Shown here: one piece after another, positions 1 to 12,839 of the stretch | Position numbering within the stretch: the stretch's first letter is position 1 | Layout of the letters: the number at the start of each line of letters is the position of its first letter | Source of the DNA: Holacanthus passer | Taxonomy: Eukaryota; Chordata; Actinopteri; Pomacanthidae | Length of the DNA stretch: 64,000 nt | NCBI GenBank assembly: GCA_025331565.1 | Contig: JAFREQ010000039.1 | Span: 5,022,001-5,086,000, forward strand | Reading direction: 5' to 3' | The notes under the pieces: generated by a model | Told to the model about the DNA's origin: nothing | What the model saw: only the letters and a program-made list of their open reading frames with translations | Databases searched by the model: none | Program-made: the position numbers and the translations under genes

Positions 1-794
1 ATGTGTAATTTTTTTTTCTCACTCCTGACAAACTGAACCAAGCCGCAACATGTGTTCCAGATACGTGCAGATTCTCTTATGAGCCTGGGAAAAGTTTGTA
101 CTCTTCAGCCATTTCACGTCAGAATCAAAAGTGACAAAAGTTTGCACTGGGAAAATATAGCAATAAAAATATTACTACTGTGGATTTGTGCTAGGCCACT
201 ATGAAATATTGTGGATAATCACCAGTACCAGGCAACATGTTGCAAATGTTTCTTGAAGACCTAACTGAGTGAATCTTTTATTATCCTGGAGCCAAGACAG
301 AGAAAAATACGACTTTTTACTTACTCTAGAATTGTCTGCCTGTGGGATTTCAAGTATGAATTTTTAAGTGACACCTTTGGTGTCATAAGTTCTTTACTGT
401 CCATCGGAGATAAACAATTTTTCAGTTTTTGTATTTTGCATTCTTTTAAACATCTTTACAGCCATTGTTACTGTGGATAAAGAGTGTTTTAAGCCATGGC
501 TTTAGGGATGGCAGTGTTAGTCTGCCAGTCGGTCAGTAGGTCCAACACTTTAGCCCTGACTGAAAAACTTAAAAAATATATATTGGATGAATTGTTATGG
601 GCATTTGGTGGAATCCTGACTTTTTCTCTAGTGCCACTAGCACGTTGACATTTTTGGCTTTTAGTGAAATTCACATTTGGTTCACATATTCATGGATTGT
701 AGTAACTGTAATAACTCTGGTGATCTAGCGTCATCATCGCCATCTCAGTATTGTGCACTGAACCTGCCAAGTTCCTGTCTTGGCCTTGTGTTAT

Positions 795-872
795 GTTCAC
801 ACAGAAGCAAATGCGAAGCAAATTTTTAGCGCAGCACGATTACACAGAAAGTCAATGCCAAGACATATTATT
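795..872 (+). repeat. Worn repeat with 'ACACAGAAAGTCAATGC' wording
   Basis: AGCAAATGCGAAGCAAATTT, TTAGCGCAGCACGATTACAC, AGAAAGTCAATGCCAAGACA. Same small family as at 50,330-50,405 (other strand). Confidence 0.4.
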
Positions 873-1789
873 TTTGTGTATCTTTGCAGAGTGTTGTTTC
901 TGGGAGGACCGGGCGGAGGGACAGAGATGCTGTTTGCCGACAGACAGCTGCTGAGAGACAGGGAAGGCTGGAGAGATGAAAAAGAAGAGCGACTGAAGGG
1001 AAACAACGGAAAGAACCGGCATCTCTGGTGAGTGCTGACTTCAGAGGCCGAACTGAACACAAACACACTCACACACACTCTCAGCTAATGTACAGGTGTT
1101 GTGGCTGCTTGGGGCAAATAAGTAAGTGGGTTGATTATTTGTGTTTAAAGCAAAGATTTGCTTCTGTTTTGGCCTGCACACACCATTACACTCTGTCCAC
1201 AGTGACCTTCAACTTTCCGTATCTCCAGACCCTCTGTAGCCCGTCTCGTTCACATCCTCCCTTCCATTTGACCATTGCTGGGAGCATGGTCTAAAGGTTT
1301 TAGTGTTCATGTTTTGGAAGTGCAACTTCTTGATGTGTTGTCTCAAGATCGGTGCTATAGTTAAATACAATCCAACCCTGTACAGAAGAGGCCTGGCTAA
1401 CATTAGCAAGCTGGGTCGCCAGCTGTGACTTGTGACGTTATGCATACATATTAAATTCACACGGCTAAGAAACTGATAAAACAAACCTGTGTCATGCATC
1501 ACCACCACCAACCACACCTTTCCACTACTGTGAGTTGAACATTCACAGACTGCTGCTACTATAAAAAGTTATATGACTATATAATATATTGATCCACATA
1601 CAATGCAGGGCAGAGGATACAGTCAAAATCAGGATGTCGAGGAATAAAAACGTTCATTAATGCATTTTGGATGAATCATTGTTGAAATGCATTATCAATG
1701 TTTTGCATTATCAAAACACTCTGAATCAAGGGATCTTATTCAATAAAGTTTGCACTGTGGTGATTCAGTTCTGTTCAATTCCAAATGTT

Positions 1790-1930
1790 ACTATCCCTTA
1801 AGGGAAATAAAGTTTTAAGACTGGGCATGCAGTACAAACACATAATGAATTAACACAATAAAGAAACAATAAAAGGCAGTATGAACAATTAGACAATAAT
1901 ATTGCATACAAGCACATAAAACACATGTTA
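1790..1930. repeat. Retroelement-tail-like A-rich repeat
   Basis: ATCCCTTAAGGGAAATAAAG followed by A-rich wording with AATAAAGAAACAATAAAAGG. The palindromic CCCTTAAGGG head is like fish non-LTR 3' tails. Low certainty. Confidence 0.4.
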
Positions 1931-2034
1931 ATCCACCCATGAACAGTACGGAACTAAAACTGTCACCGCGGTGCACTTTAAAGTCAAACACTCATACTTT
2001 TATGATTAAAAAGAACTGTTTTATAACAGAGCAA

Positions 2035-2060
2035 TCACACACACACACACCCACACACAC
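2035..2060. repeat. (CA)n microsatellite
   Basis: Interrupted CA run with one CCC break. Confidence 0.9.
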
Positions 2061-2411
2061 TTGCTCTATAGAGGGAAAAAACATGCAGGAAACATATCTG
2101 TTGTCGGACAGAAGTTGAGAAACTTTGCATGTGTTTTTATTTAGAATTTTTGTCTCTTCTATTTGTGTATTATAATTGTCAGAACATTTAGCTATTGAGC
2201 ACCTGTGGGGAATTTTCGAAGAGACAAGTTGAGCATTGCTCCCCATCAAACATCAAGGCGCTCAAGCAATATCATGCAAACTTGTATGCTCGTTGCTAAG
2301 GAGGATCAGTGCAGTACGTCAAAGTAAGGGAGGACATACAAAGTACTTGTTAGATTGAATCAATGGTGTACTCATCTTTGCAACCTTACGTTTAAGCAAA
2401 GTTGACTAGTG

Positions 2412-2700
2412 TAAAATAAAATAAGATATTCCTTTACTAGTCCCACAATGGGAACATTTACAGTCTACAGCAGCAAAGATAAATAGTAAGAAAGCAATAT
2501 AAACAAGAGAGTATAAAAAATATTAACAATTTAACTAGAATAAAAGTTAACAATTTAACTAGAAGAAATATAACAGTATTAACAATCTAAACAAGGCTAG
2601 AAAGTGTTAACAAGTTAACAAGAGAAATATAAAAATATGAGAAGAATATATACACTATAGACAAACAGAAGAAAAAGATGAGGTGAAATGACAAGAAATG
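2412..2700. repeat. Retroelement 3'-tail family (AAGATA-type), longest copy
   Basis: AAAATAAAATAAGATATTCC, TTTACTAGTCCCACAATGGG and AACATTTACAGTCTACAGCA, then A/T-rich degenerate units TTAACAATTTAACTAGAA. The head also occurs at 49,860. It resembles the 3' tails of fish LINE/SINE elements. Confidence 0.65.
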
Positions 2701-5700
2701 AAAGATTGCACAGTGTAATGACCTAAGCTGGTGACATTACAGCGCAGTTTTTGTTTTGGTTTGTGGTCTACTAGTTTTCATATTTTGCAGATACTGAGGT
2801 CATACATTCTATGTTATGCTTAATAAATGTAGATTTTGTCATCTTCCTATGAATTGCAATAGTGATCATTTAGAATTTACTCATTTATGATGTTTGCTGT
2901 ATCAGGTATGGTGATCTGATGGTTATATTTGGCATTTGATAAAAGCAGAAATTACACACTGCAAATATTAAGAGATGCATTAATTGTCATTTGTGTTGAT
3001 GCTGTATCTCATATCTCAGCCTGATCTTTATACTCAGCCAAGTTAAACAGAGCGTCTATGGGAGCAGAGCGCCCGACTTGTAAATGAAGGAAGCAGAACT
3101 ATAAAGCCGCCCTGCTGCTCCATGTGGACATTAACTGCATCAGTGTTTACTATCACCACGACCGTACGGCAGCATGCTCTCGCACAAAGACGCTGGCTCT
3201 GATTAAGAAACGGGCCATAAAACACATGCTGAGAACGGAGGAAACATACAATGGAGAGGAAAAGGGTGTTGCCTGTGGAGAATTATGTGGGAATCGAGAG
3301 TGACAAAACAGCAGGCAATCAACAGCAGAGGTAAATGCAGACAGGAAGGGTGTAATGCATGAGGACAAAGTACGTTGTGTGGCCTTGGCCCTTAAGGACA
3401 GACAGGGAGGGATTTATGGAATCACCCACCAACCTGTTGTGTTTCTTTTCTTACACTAAATTGTGTCAGACTCCAAAAACTGATAAGCTAAAATAGATAG
3501 ATTTGTGGGAATCGAAAGGTGGGGTATTGTAACACTTGGTCAAAGCTTTGAAAAGGTTGTTTTTTGAAGCCCAGGTTTTGAAAGCATTCACAATAATATC
3601 CTCAAAATGCCACGTAAAAAGTCTACAAGTCTTGTCAGTGACAGTAACAACACCTGTACATAAAGCACCTGTCGCTTGGCCCTCTGGCGTGCGTGTCACC
3701 TCAGGGTGAGTGATGCTGGCCATCTGGGGTCTGTTGCAGGGTGTGGCTGGGTGGGGCGTCACCCCGAGGGGAGCCTGACAGTGTGACGTGCTGCCATTGT
3801 GTTAAAAATCCTTTAATAACGTTGCTCATGCAACGTTTATGTCAGTTAATCGAAGTGAAGCTGCAAGAAATAGTGATAGAAGAATGGGAGTAAATCCTAT
3901 GTTAATAAGTACAGATGTAACAAGCTAAGCTTCAGAGCCTATGGGTGGATGTTTCCCATGGCTGACTGGCGTCTGAGAGTTACTGGTGTTGAACTGATCT
4001 GATGTCAATAATCATAATTGCACATTACTGACATCATAGTGGAATGTTGATACAAGACGTTTCCATTTTGCAACAAGCCCACACAGTACACACAATTAAC
4101 CACAAGCAAATTAAGCTGTCTGTACCTTTTCAACGTTCAACATTAGTTTTATCATGCTGTTAGGTTTGTATTCCACGAGTAAAGTGAAAGCTAGGAAGCT
4201 TGGACCAGCATGCTGATTCCCATAAGTGTTATCTTTGTCCCACATGACACAGGAGTCTCTGTTTCATGGGTCCAACTATGGTGATGGCAAATATCTAGAC
4301 TGTGAAATCTGCAACGAGCAACAAGTAGTCCTGTCACCCCAGCAGTCTGGAGTCAGGGAGGTTGAGGTGTTCACTTGTTCAACGTGTTCAACTGTTAAGA
4401 ATAAATATTCAGTAACCAAAGCTGCAATGTTATTCACACCGCAAACAAGGAGGGTGACAGAAGCTAGTTCAGACGACTTTAATGCCAATGAAGGTACAAT
4501 GAAAATATGTTAACAACAAGTCCCTAACACGTTCCGCCAAATACTTGACGAACCTGGAAGAACCAGGAACGAGTCAGAAGTCAAATCAAGGTGAAGTTCA
4601 TTAAAGTTGCCGAAGTGTAGGTGGAGCTAAAACTGGCGTGTAACGCAACACGTTTGGCATCAAGTCTGACATTTTCACAGACGTTGATTCAGTCCTATTA
4701 CTACCTCTCCTGCAGGAACAGCAATGCCCCCCCCATTCCATGTTCATACATTTTATCCAGAAGGGCGAGGTGGAATAACGGCGCAGCATTCCCACCTTGA
4801 ACAAGCCATGTAAAAGGGACAGGGGTAAAGTGATACAGCAAAGAAAGAGAGAGGCTCCTACAATGAACATGGACCTTGAGGAGAAAAGAAGAGAGAAACG
4901 AACAGGCTCTCATTGTCGACTTGACTTTCCGGCTCTTGTTCTCACAGCGGCGCGGTGTGTTTTCACCTGCTGGAGGGTCAGAGGGAGAAGGAAGTTTTCT
5001 CTCAGGGTATAGGAGGGGTCACAGGGTTGAAGCCAACGCCCAGATTATGTTATTGCCTTGTTGATGCATTTATCTGCTTTGAGTTGAGCATCGCAAACAG
5101 CTGAATTATTCATGTCCATTGCTCTTTGTCGCAAGGAGCTCTGAGCTCGCTGGACGTCCAGGAGATCAGCTATTATTGAAACAGTGTGGTTTGGATTGTA
5201 ATCATTTATTGATGAGGGAAGAACACTGCTCTCCAATATCAAAACGGCTCAATATATTTTATTTAGTGCAAATAAATGAATTCAAAATGATGCAAGTCAA
5301 CTGACGAGAAGGAACAAAAGCACGTCTTTGAACTAAAACCTGTTTCCAGTAAAGGTTATTTTTCCAGGAAGTGATATGCAATTTTGGAACTGACTCTTTT
5401 ATTTTATTGCCATTTGGTTGTTTTTTTGTCACATGCATGTCTTGCCTAGAATATAGGTGATTCATTGCCGCCTGTTAGCGTCCTCATCCATGCCAACAAA
5501 TTCCAACTCACTGTAACAACCTGTGTGAGTTTTTGTTCTTCCCACATGTGACCTCAGGAATCCGTTGATGGGCGATGTCACCCATACAGCGAGGAAGAGT
5601 TGTTTTCAGCTAGTGAAAGTAAGCAGTCGGAATTAAACGTATGCCTGTAATATTTGTTTTGACATGCACGCTTATTTGGTTAAAGGCTGTAATTGAATTG

Positions 5701-6527
5701 AAATTTGCAACGCAGATTCGGCCCCCAGCAACTCGAGCGCTGTAATTACAGACTACCTGTTGCTCTTAGTTGTGACAGTCTAATGACAGACACATGAAAG
5801 ACAAACATCCAATTCTAGCTAAAACCCCGTCCTTTGTATGATGCGGGACAAACACAGCACTGATTGTGCAGGAGCTGTCAGCGACTGAGCAGGTGTGGCC
5901 ATCTGTACTAATGTTAGAAAGTTGGTCCAATTAGCTTCAACAATCTGGAAGCGAGTTAGTCTAGGTTCCAGTTTCCCATAATAGATAAACAGAGCTTAGA
6001 TAATAGATAAGTAAGTTTTTCCCAGCAGACATTTTGACTTCTCATAGTCGAAATGGTGTTACCTATCACATTATTGATTGTTCTATTCAAGTGTCCCAGT
6101 CAGTCATGACAGTGAGCCAGCACAGACAATACCTCAATTATACACACTGAATGTATGATGTATTTGTTAATACGTACTGAACATAATTGGAGATGTTGAA
6201 AAAGAGGGGGAAAAAACTTATGTCAGGAACTCTAGTTGACAACATGGTCAACATGCACCAAGAGGTTTGAAGCCTCGATGTTGTGTTCACTGACATGTGC
6301 AAACATTTTTGTCTCCCTTTTTGAAAAATGGAGAATTATGCACAATAGCCTCAGCATTATTGTAGTTTATATTTGCTTTATATAAAATGAGAATTTCAGT
6401 TTGACTTTCAAGGTAATAAGTTTTCCTCAGAGCTAAACTGACTATGTCCATAACTCTTTTTCTCTCTGGCACTGCCTCACTCCAAAGAGATCCTGAAGAA
6501 TGAAATCTCTAGTGTTCCTCTGTAATT

Positions 6528-6530
<3 letters not shown>

Positions 6531-6577
<47 letters not shown>

Positions 6578-6597
6578 TGTGTGTGTGTGTGTGTGTG
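6531..6597. repeat. (GT)n microsatellite
   Basis: 67-bp GT run with a single TCT interruption, followed by GTGTGCGTGCGCAC. Confidence 0.97.
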
Positions 6598-7879
6598 CAC
6601 GTGTGCGTGCGCACCTGTGCATGTTTGGACAATCCCAGCAGAACACACAAATTAGACAAATTAGACAGCTGACATCTCAATAAAAGTGCACATCCTGTTC
6701 TTTAGATTCAGGCTGGTTCGGTTTGAGTGGAACTGCAAGTGTTGGCAAAGCCTCACCCGCAACATTAACCCTGTCAGGGACACACACTGACACAGTGCTG
6801 GGTGCTTATTATAGACACATCATGAGTCAAGCTTCATTCATTTCTAACATCATATCATGAAATTCTCTGTGGGAATTTCTGAAAAAAGCACAAAGTAAAT
6901 TAATTTTCTGTCACTTGAATTAAAACACTTTTAATAGAAATACATTTGCTGACTGTCTAAAAGCTGGGGACTAATTTATGATTCAAACTTTAGACCAGGG
7001 GTTTTCAAAAATCTGTGGACCTCTCCTCAGACAAAGTTTGGAAAAAGGCCCCCCTTGCTCAATTTTGCTCAATTAATGGATTTCTATGAGAGCACAATTA
7101 TGATATTTGATCCCACAGACATTCAGTAATTGAGCCGAGATCCTTCTGCTCTATACTGTCATTTAGCAAAGATTATCCATGTGCAAACCATCACCGTGCC
7201 TCGTAGATGTCAACTCTGCATATGTGTGTGTGAGTGTAGGAGGAATTCCTCTGACACATAATACACCTGATGACTAAGTCCAACAGGCATCTTCACAATG
7301 CTTTCATCAAACCAGAATGTTTTCTTTGCGGCTTATTACCTGTCACTTTGTGTTCCCTGCTGTGTTTTGACTCCAGATAATCTGCAGTGCGTGTTTAGAA
7401 GCTCTTTGACAGAGTTTATTTTCTTTGCGCCGTTCCAGCAGCGGTCGGCTTTTAAAGCCCGAGGAACTCCCACTCTTTTTTTTCTCCTTTCTTTATTTTT
7501 CATTGCTACTGAAAGGAGCCGGTTGGACTTTCAGCGCTGTCATCCTGGCTGTGTTTGTGTCAATGGAAGGTTTGTGTGTCACATCGTCGGATACCTTTTC
7601 AAGCATTATTTACTCAGTGAGCGTTTTGCAGCACCACCCTGCTTCTCACACACAGTCTCCTCGCGGTCTGACCTGGGCGTGAGCCGCGTGTAAGCAACAC
7701 GTAGCTGTCTCATGCAAATCCTCCACAACTGTCCGTACTGGTTCCATTTAAGCTGTGCCCTTAAAGGAATAATGTCAAGACTGATAAAGAATGATATGAT
7801 GAAGCTTGCTGCAGGTATTCAACACTTTGCATTTGCAACCGAGGGTGACATATTTGTTGGTGTACACGCTTTAAAACTT

Positions 7880-7926
7880 GTCCCATCATTTTTTATTTTT
7901 TATTTTTTATTTATTTTTTTTTTTTT
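7880..7926. repeat. T-rich low-complexity tract
   Basis: Alternating T-runs and ATTT, then 13 T. Low complexity; a hydrophobic open frame over it is an artefact. Confidence 0.9.
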
Positions 7927-8156
7927 GTCCCATCATATATAAGCCAGCCATAATTTATTTTTCCATCTGGGACATGATATTTCATTTTTCAAATCAGCGT
8001 AGAAGCAGCCAAGTTGGGAAATACCAGCAGTTGTTCACGCCTGCTGATTTACACCCCTCAATTAGAAGCTATTAACTTCAATCAGTGTTATGTCTCTGAA
8101 ACACAGATGATGCTGACAATTATGCAGCGTATTGTAGGTGCCAAAACCAAACTACA

Positions 8157-8300
8157 TTACAACCCTGATTCCCAAGCAATGATTTGCAAATCCAAAATCA
8201 CAACCGATGAACTTTATTGTTTTTCTAAATATACACTCATTCTGAATTTGATGCCTGCAGCACATTTGCAGAAGTTGGGACAGAGGCGTGTTTACCACCG
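8157..8300 (+). repeat. Teleost 'AAGTTGGGAC' interspersed repeat, worn copy
   Basis: TACAACCCTGATTCCCAAGC followed by AATGATTTGCAAATCC and GCAGAAGTTGGGACAGAG, the same word order as the better-preserved copy near 39,357, with an internal deletion. It explains part of a 156-codon open frame here, which is therefore not a gene. Confidence 0.6.
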
Positions 8301-8984
8301 TGTTACATCACTTTTTCTTTTAAAACTCAGTGAGTGTTTGGGACCAGAGGACACTATTTGTCCAAATTTTGAAGGTGAAATTCTGTCGCATTCAAGGCTT
8401 ATATACGACTTTAGTTGCTCAACTGTTCAGGGTCTCTGTTGTCACCTTAGCCGTACTGTGTCGTTAGCACTAGTTAGATGGTAAACATGGTAAACATTAT
8501 AAAACATTATAAACAGCTGTGCCAGTACCTCACGAAGTCACTAGCATGGATGCAGAGTTTTGTTAGGAACGAGGTTTGGCGAATGGAACTAGAGGCTATC
8601 AAAGAAGTGGGAGGTGGCGCCCTCCTGTGGTTGGCTGTGTTTGAGAATAGCTGACATCTATAAATACAGCACTCGAGATTCCCTTGTTTTTCAGAAAGCA
8701 GGTCAAGGTCAATGTGTGCAATGTCACAAAGTTCCTATTTACTGTGTTGAGACAAAGTGATTCTGATGTCTGATTTCTACCAGCATATGACAACAGGATA
8801 TCTTTGACCTTTAGCCTCACGACAGGTGAACCCTGTGGGGATGTTTTAAAAAAAATTACAAACAGATTATCGGGAAGGTTTAATTCATGGATACATCTGA
8901 ATGTCAGCTATTTACTGTTAGACAGAGAGCTAGAGGTGATGGGAGGGATGCCGAGATAGAGACGTGGAATCAAGAGGGTGAACA

Positions 8985-9051
8985 GACAGATAGAGAGAGA
9001 GAGAGTGATCGACCTTGAGGCCACCCACACGCACACACACACACACACACA
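8985..9051. repeat. (GA)n plus (CA)n microsatellites
   Basis: GA run at about 8,989-9,005 and CA run at 9,026-9,051. Confidence 0.9.
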
Positions 9052-9237
9052 GCTGCAACGCTGGTCCTTATCAGTGATTAAGGGAGATGAGGCATTGTGC
9101 ATTAAAGTGCGTCATTGTTCCCCCCTTCTCTCGCTCTCTCTCTTTTAATCAGGGGAAGTCACAGCTGACATCTCTCTGCCCACACAGTAGCTTCCTGAAC
9201 GACCCACATGCACTTCCTGGTAACGCTGTATGCTGTT

Positions 9238-9258
9238 TGTATGTGTGTGTGTGTGTGT
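9238..9258. repeat. (GT)n microsatellite
   Basis: Short GT run. Confidence 0.85.
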
Positions 9259-10663
9259 ACCGCTGGTCGAATCCAGTGACCTCCTCCTTGTCCTTTGAAC
9301 TCCGATATGATTATGAGCTGCCCTGAACGGCTACATGCTGGATTTGTGCAGCACTGACTGAGGAGAAATTACAGCTTGATGTCAATTTGTTGATCTTCCA
9401 GTGAACATGCAGGTTCATTTCTTGCATTTGATACAGTCAGACTGTTACTGTAAAGATTTCAATTTTAGAAAATCTTATCCCTTCTCATTGATGTAAAGAC
9501 TTAAAAGCATGAAATAAAATCTAATTAATGTTCATGAATAAATGCTTTTTTCATTAAATGTGCTGTATCAAGTTTAAAGTTTAAGAGTTCTACAATGTGC
9601 AGTTGCCACATTAGAAATAAACAGTAGGTGTTGAGAGTGCACAGAGTGGTAAAAATGGCCAATTCTGGCAGGTTATGGAATCCTGGCGCTTGTCTGGTTG
9701 CACAGTGCAGCAGGCCAGCAGACATCACATGGAGCTGTCTGATGGCTGGTTCAGGGCCTTGTGTTGTAATGAAATGGTCTGGCTTGTAACACTCTGGAAA
9801 GCTCGCCCACAGCAGTAAAGTGGAATTCATGGCGGATAAATGTGGGCACCTACAGTCAACATTTTATTGTGTTTCATTATGGTTGGCAGAGAAGCGGAGA
9901 GAAAGAGAAGAAGAAAGAAAAAGTCGTTCCAGACTGGCGGAGAGCTTGTAAAAAATGTCAAGAAGGAAAAAAATGAAATGCTAACTGGAGATGAACCTGT
10001 GGACCATTGTGAAGGAAATCTTGTGAGCAGATTAAGAAGCTTCAAGAGACCTGGATGTCTTACACAGGAGCATTTATTGAGACTACAGATGGATCGTACA
10101 AGTGAATTACTGTTGTGTAACGCCTCCTAATTCTGACCGACCCACGAGATCTACTACATGTAAATAAGGCCATCAGTATATGTGTGAGGATTCTGTTGGT
10201 TATTGGATCCTCAACAAGAAACTCTGCTTACCTAAGTTAACCCAAGTGTATGATAATCAGGTCACATGCAGTACGTACAAGAGGAGACAGCCTTGGCCTC
10301 CCAGGAGATGGAGACAGCCCTCTTTTAGGATGGCTGTACTGCACCAGTCATGTCGACGAGACAGACAGCTGAACTATGTAAGTGACCCAAAAGTGACCTG
10401 GGGAAACACCGTCTTCTTACCTTTGGACCTAAAGAAGGAAAATTCCTTCCCAATCTTGAAAGTAGGGGCTGTTTTATATAAGTCGCCTTTTATGACAGGA
10501 GTAGGAAATGTCCCGCCTCTGGACCGTATATGGCCCACGAGACTATCCGATCCGACCCAAAAGGCAACTGATCAAAAGCATCTCAGAAATACCAAAAGCT
10601 TCTCTGGACAGCAAGTAAACGCATCACGCATGCAGCAGTTACGTGTCATCAATGACATGCATC

Positions 10664-10900
10664 ATGGCGACTGTCAAGAAAAGACAGATAGATGCAGAAT
10701 GTCACACTTTCCAAGAGAAATGGACAAAGTTGGTTTTTTTATTGTTGAGGTAAAAGGCGAGCCAGTGTGTCTAGTTTGTGGGTGTGGGCAGTGATCATCG
10801 TGACTTGAGCATCATTACATGTCAAAACTGGAGAAGGTGCAAGAATAAATGCGTTCGGATACAGTTACTCTTGGGCAGAGTTTAAGGGGCAAACAAGCAC

Positions 10901-10906
<6 letters not shown>
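10664..10906 (+). pseudogene. Relic of a hAT-type transposase N-terminus (GTF2IRD2/Charlie8-like)
   Basis: From an ATG at 10,664 one frame reads MATVKKRQIDAECHTF, then the next frame reads FIVEVKGEPVCLVCG, then HHYMSKLEKVQ, a stop, and MRSDTVTLGQSLRGKQA. This matches the order in hAT-derived proteins of the GTF2IRD2 / EPM2AIP1-like type: KKRK-DAE-R-F, then FF-EVKGK-VCLVC zinc-binding pair, RHY-TKH, and the basic helix. It is dead: a frameshift near 10,725-10,735 (in the T-run) and stops at 10,792, 10,801 and 10,846. The relic is cut by a (CA)n microsatellite from 10,903; no catalytic domain follows. Confidence 0.8.

Positions 10907-10937
<31 letters not shown>
10903..10937. repeat. (CA)n microsatellite
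   Basis: About 17 CA units, interrupting or ending the hAT relic directly upstream. Confidence 0.95.
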
Positions 10938-10941
<4 letters not shown>

Positions 10942-11994
10942 AGACTGCGTTCTAACAGAGACAATTTTATGCAGGCAAGTTTTGGGGTAATTGAGCTTAT
11001 AGTTAAGAAGTTAAAATCTCATTCAAAAGGAGAAAGGAGGGGGTGTTTGGAGATAAACACACTAACCACACATTTGTAGTGGGTCATCAGTGATCATTTA
11101 GAGGCATGTGTATGCATTGTGTTTAAGGAAACGTCTGCATAGAATACCTTTAAGCGACCTTGTCACAGATGGAGCCCCAGCCAGGAACTGAACATATTTG
11201 CTGCACTCAGTGTGCAACCACCTGATGTGACAGCTTACAACACAAAATCATTGAGCTGCAAAGCGACTACAAGCTCCAGCCTCCCTCTGCTCCAGTTCCA
11301 CAAACTGTACGTGCCTCCTGAGAATTTTTTCTATTCTGAGGCAACATGCACTCAAGTTTGCATCTGTGTTTGGGACAACCTACCACTGTGAGCACTTCTT
11401 GTCAAAACTGACTCACTGGGAAAACCAGCCGCGAGTAGCATCATCATCACTGACATCAGTTTTATAAGCAACAATTACCGTTTCTCACAGCCTTCTTTTT
11501 AAAGCTGTACTTGGCAGAGCAGAAGCTGACTGTCAGCCCAAAATGGCAGCATGACGTAACTGTTCAAAATATAACGGTGGTGAGTTCAGCTTTTTTCCGG
11601 TCACTGATTTTAGGCTAATTAAAGAATAAGGCTGCTGTAGTTTTAACTTCCCCCCACAGATACCAAGTCCGACGATGAATTATACATACAAACAGGTGTT
11701 GCCTGTGTAGCTCCGGCCTGATGTGGCTCACAGCAGCAAATGTCACTGAACTGGCTGCTGAAGCCTTTGGTGAGACAAATGAAAGACAGCAGCAAGGATT
11801 GGGATTTGAAATATGTTGAAGAAGAATCTGTCACAATTTGTTGTTAGATTCAACATCCATTTATAGAGCTGACTTTCTTGAACCCTTTTCTTGGTAAACT
11901 ACTGTTGAATCCATATCAAGAGTTACGTAGAGCAGTTGTGTGACTTTCTCTTTCCGTTGACTTTGTATGCATCCATCTCTACAATGCGTGGCTA

Positions 11995-12430
11995 GTGTGT
12001 GTGTGTGTTTAGCAGGTGTAATGTTCACCGTCTTAGTGTAGTGTGTTGAGCATGTTAGCATTTGCCAATTAGCACCAAACAAAAGTTTCAAGTACAGCTG
12101 AGGATGTTGGGAATGTTATTAGTTTTCAGTATTGGTCACCTTTAGATTTTGACCTGATGGTGAAAAGGATCAGCATCAGCAAATTCCTCCAATAGGTGTT
12201 GGGACATTTCACTCAAAACTACAGATGTGAACTTCATGGTGGCACGAACGGAAAAGTCGTAGACGCACTAAAGTCATCAGGCTTCATCCTCTAGCGACTA
12301 TGAACATCTGCACAAATCATTGAACTACTGACAATGACAGAAATCCATCCAATAGTTGTTGAGATATTTCAGTCCTGACCAAAGTGTTGGACTGACCAAC
12401 AGGGGGATGTTGACATCGATAACAAGCTTT
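11995..12430 (-). repeat. Teleost 'TTGAGATATTTCAGTC' interspersed repeat, copy 1
   Basis: Contains GTTTAGCAGGTGTAATGTTC, AGCATGTTAGCATTTGCCAA, GTACAGCTGAGGATGTTGGG, AATCCATCCAATAGTTGTTG and GAGATATTTCAGTCCTGACC. The Tth-rich second half carries a partial internal repeat (CCTCCAATAGGTGTTGGGAC near 12,187 resembles CATCCAATAGTTGTTGAGAT near 12,346). Strand is nominal. Confidence 0.7.
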
Positions 12431-12839
12431 CATCTTCATCTTAATATTACCATCATGATTGTGTCACGTAATAAGAAAACACATATTAGAGCTTTCTGTG
12501 GGAGAAATCCTGTCTCTTTATTTCTATGAAGCATAATGACAGCAACTGAGCTGCAAAAGCCACGAGAATGATCCTAATTGCACATCACAATCCCTCAAAC
12601 TATTTTCACCACAAACCTTTTCATGCCTTTAATGTGGTCATTTTACTGGTGCACTCTCGGTAAGCCGTTCTGAATAAACACATCGCCTGGCAGCCTAAAA
12701 TGTCAAAGAAAGCACAACCTTTGTCAGGGAAACATTTATGTATTTAATTTTCCATTACAGCATCTTTCCCTCAGTCTCTATTGTTTGACTGGGTTATGAG
12801 ATGATGCTTTGTAAACTTTTTAAAAGCATTGACAAGTGC

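Larger units (their letters stand above)
1..8150. other. Intergenic: no gene recognised
   Basis: Apart from the repeats listed (small worn repeat at 0.8 kb, retroelement tails at 1.8 and 2.4 kb, GT microsatellite at 6.5 kb) I see only short frames without homology. One exon-like segment (890-1,026) is discussed as a finding. Confidence 0.6.
8485..10660. other. Intergenic: no gene recognised
   Basis: Microsatellites at 9.0 and 9.24 kb. A long open frame (10,180-10,794) overlaps the hAT relic at its 3' end; the part before 10,664 is not recognisable and may be the element's own flank. Confidence 0.55.

Noticed and set aside
7298..7693. 131-codon open frame with Cys/Phe-rich translation
   Set aside because: Low-complexity T-rich DNA and no recognisable motif; consistent with chance.
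8014..8484. 156-codon open frame
   Set aside because: It overlaps a worn teleost interspersed repeat and has no domain.
10180..10663. Long open frame of about 160 codons upstream of the hAT relic
   Set aside because: No recognisable protein, and it is not in the frame of the relic's own ATG. Only the last part (after about 10,730) is transposase-derived.
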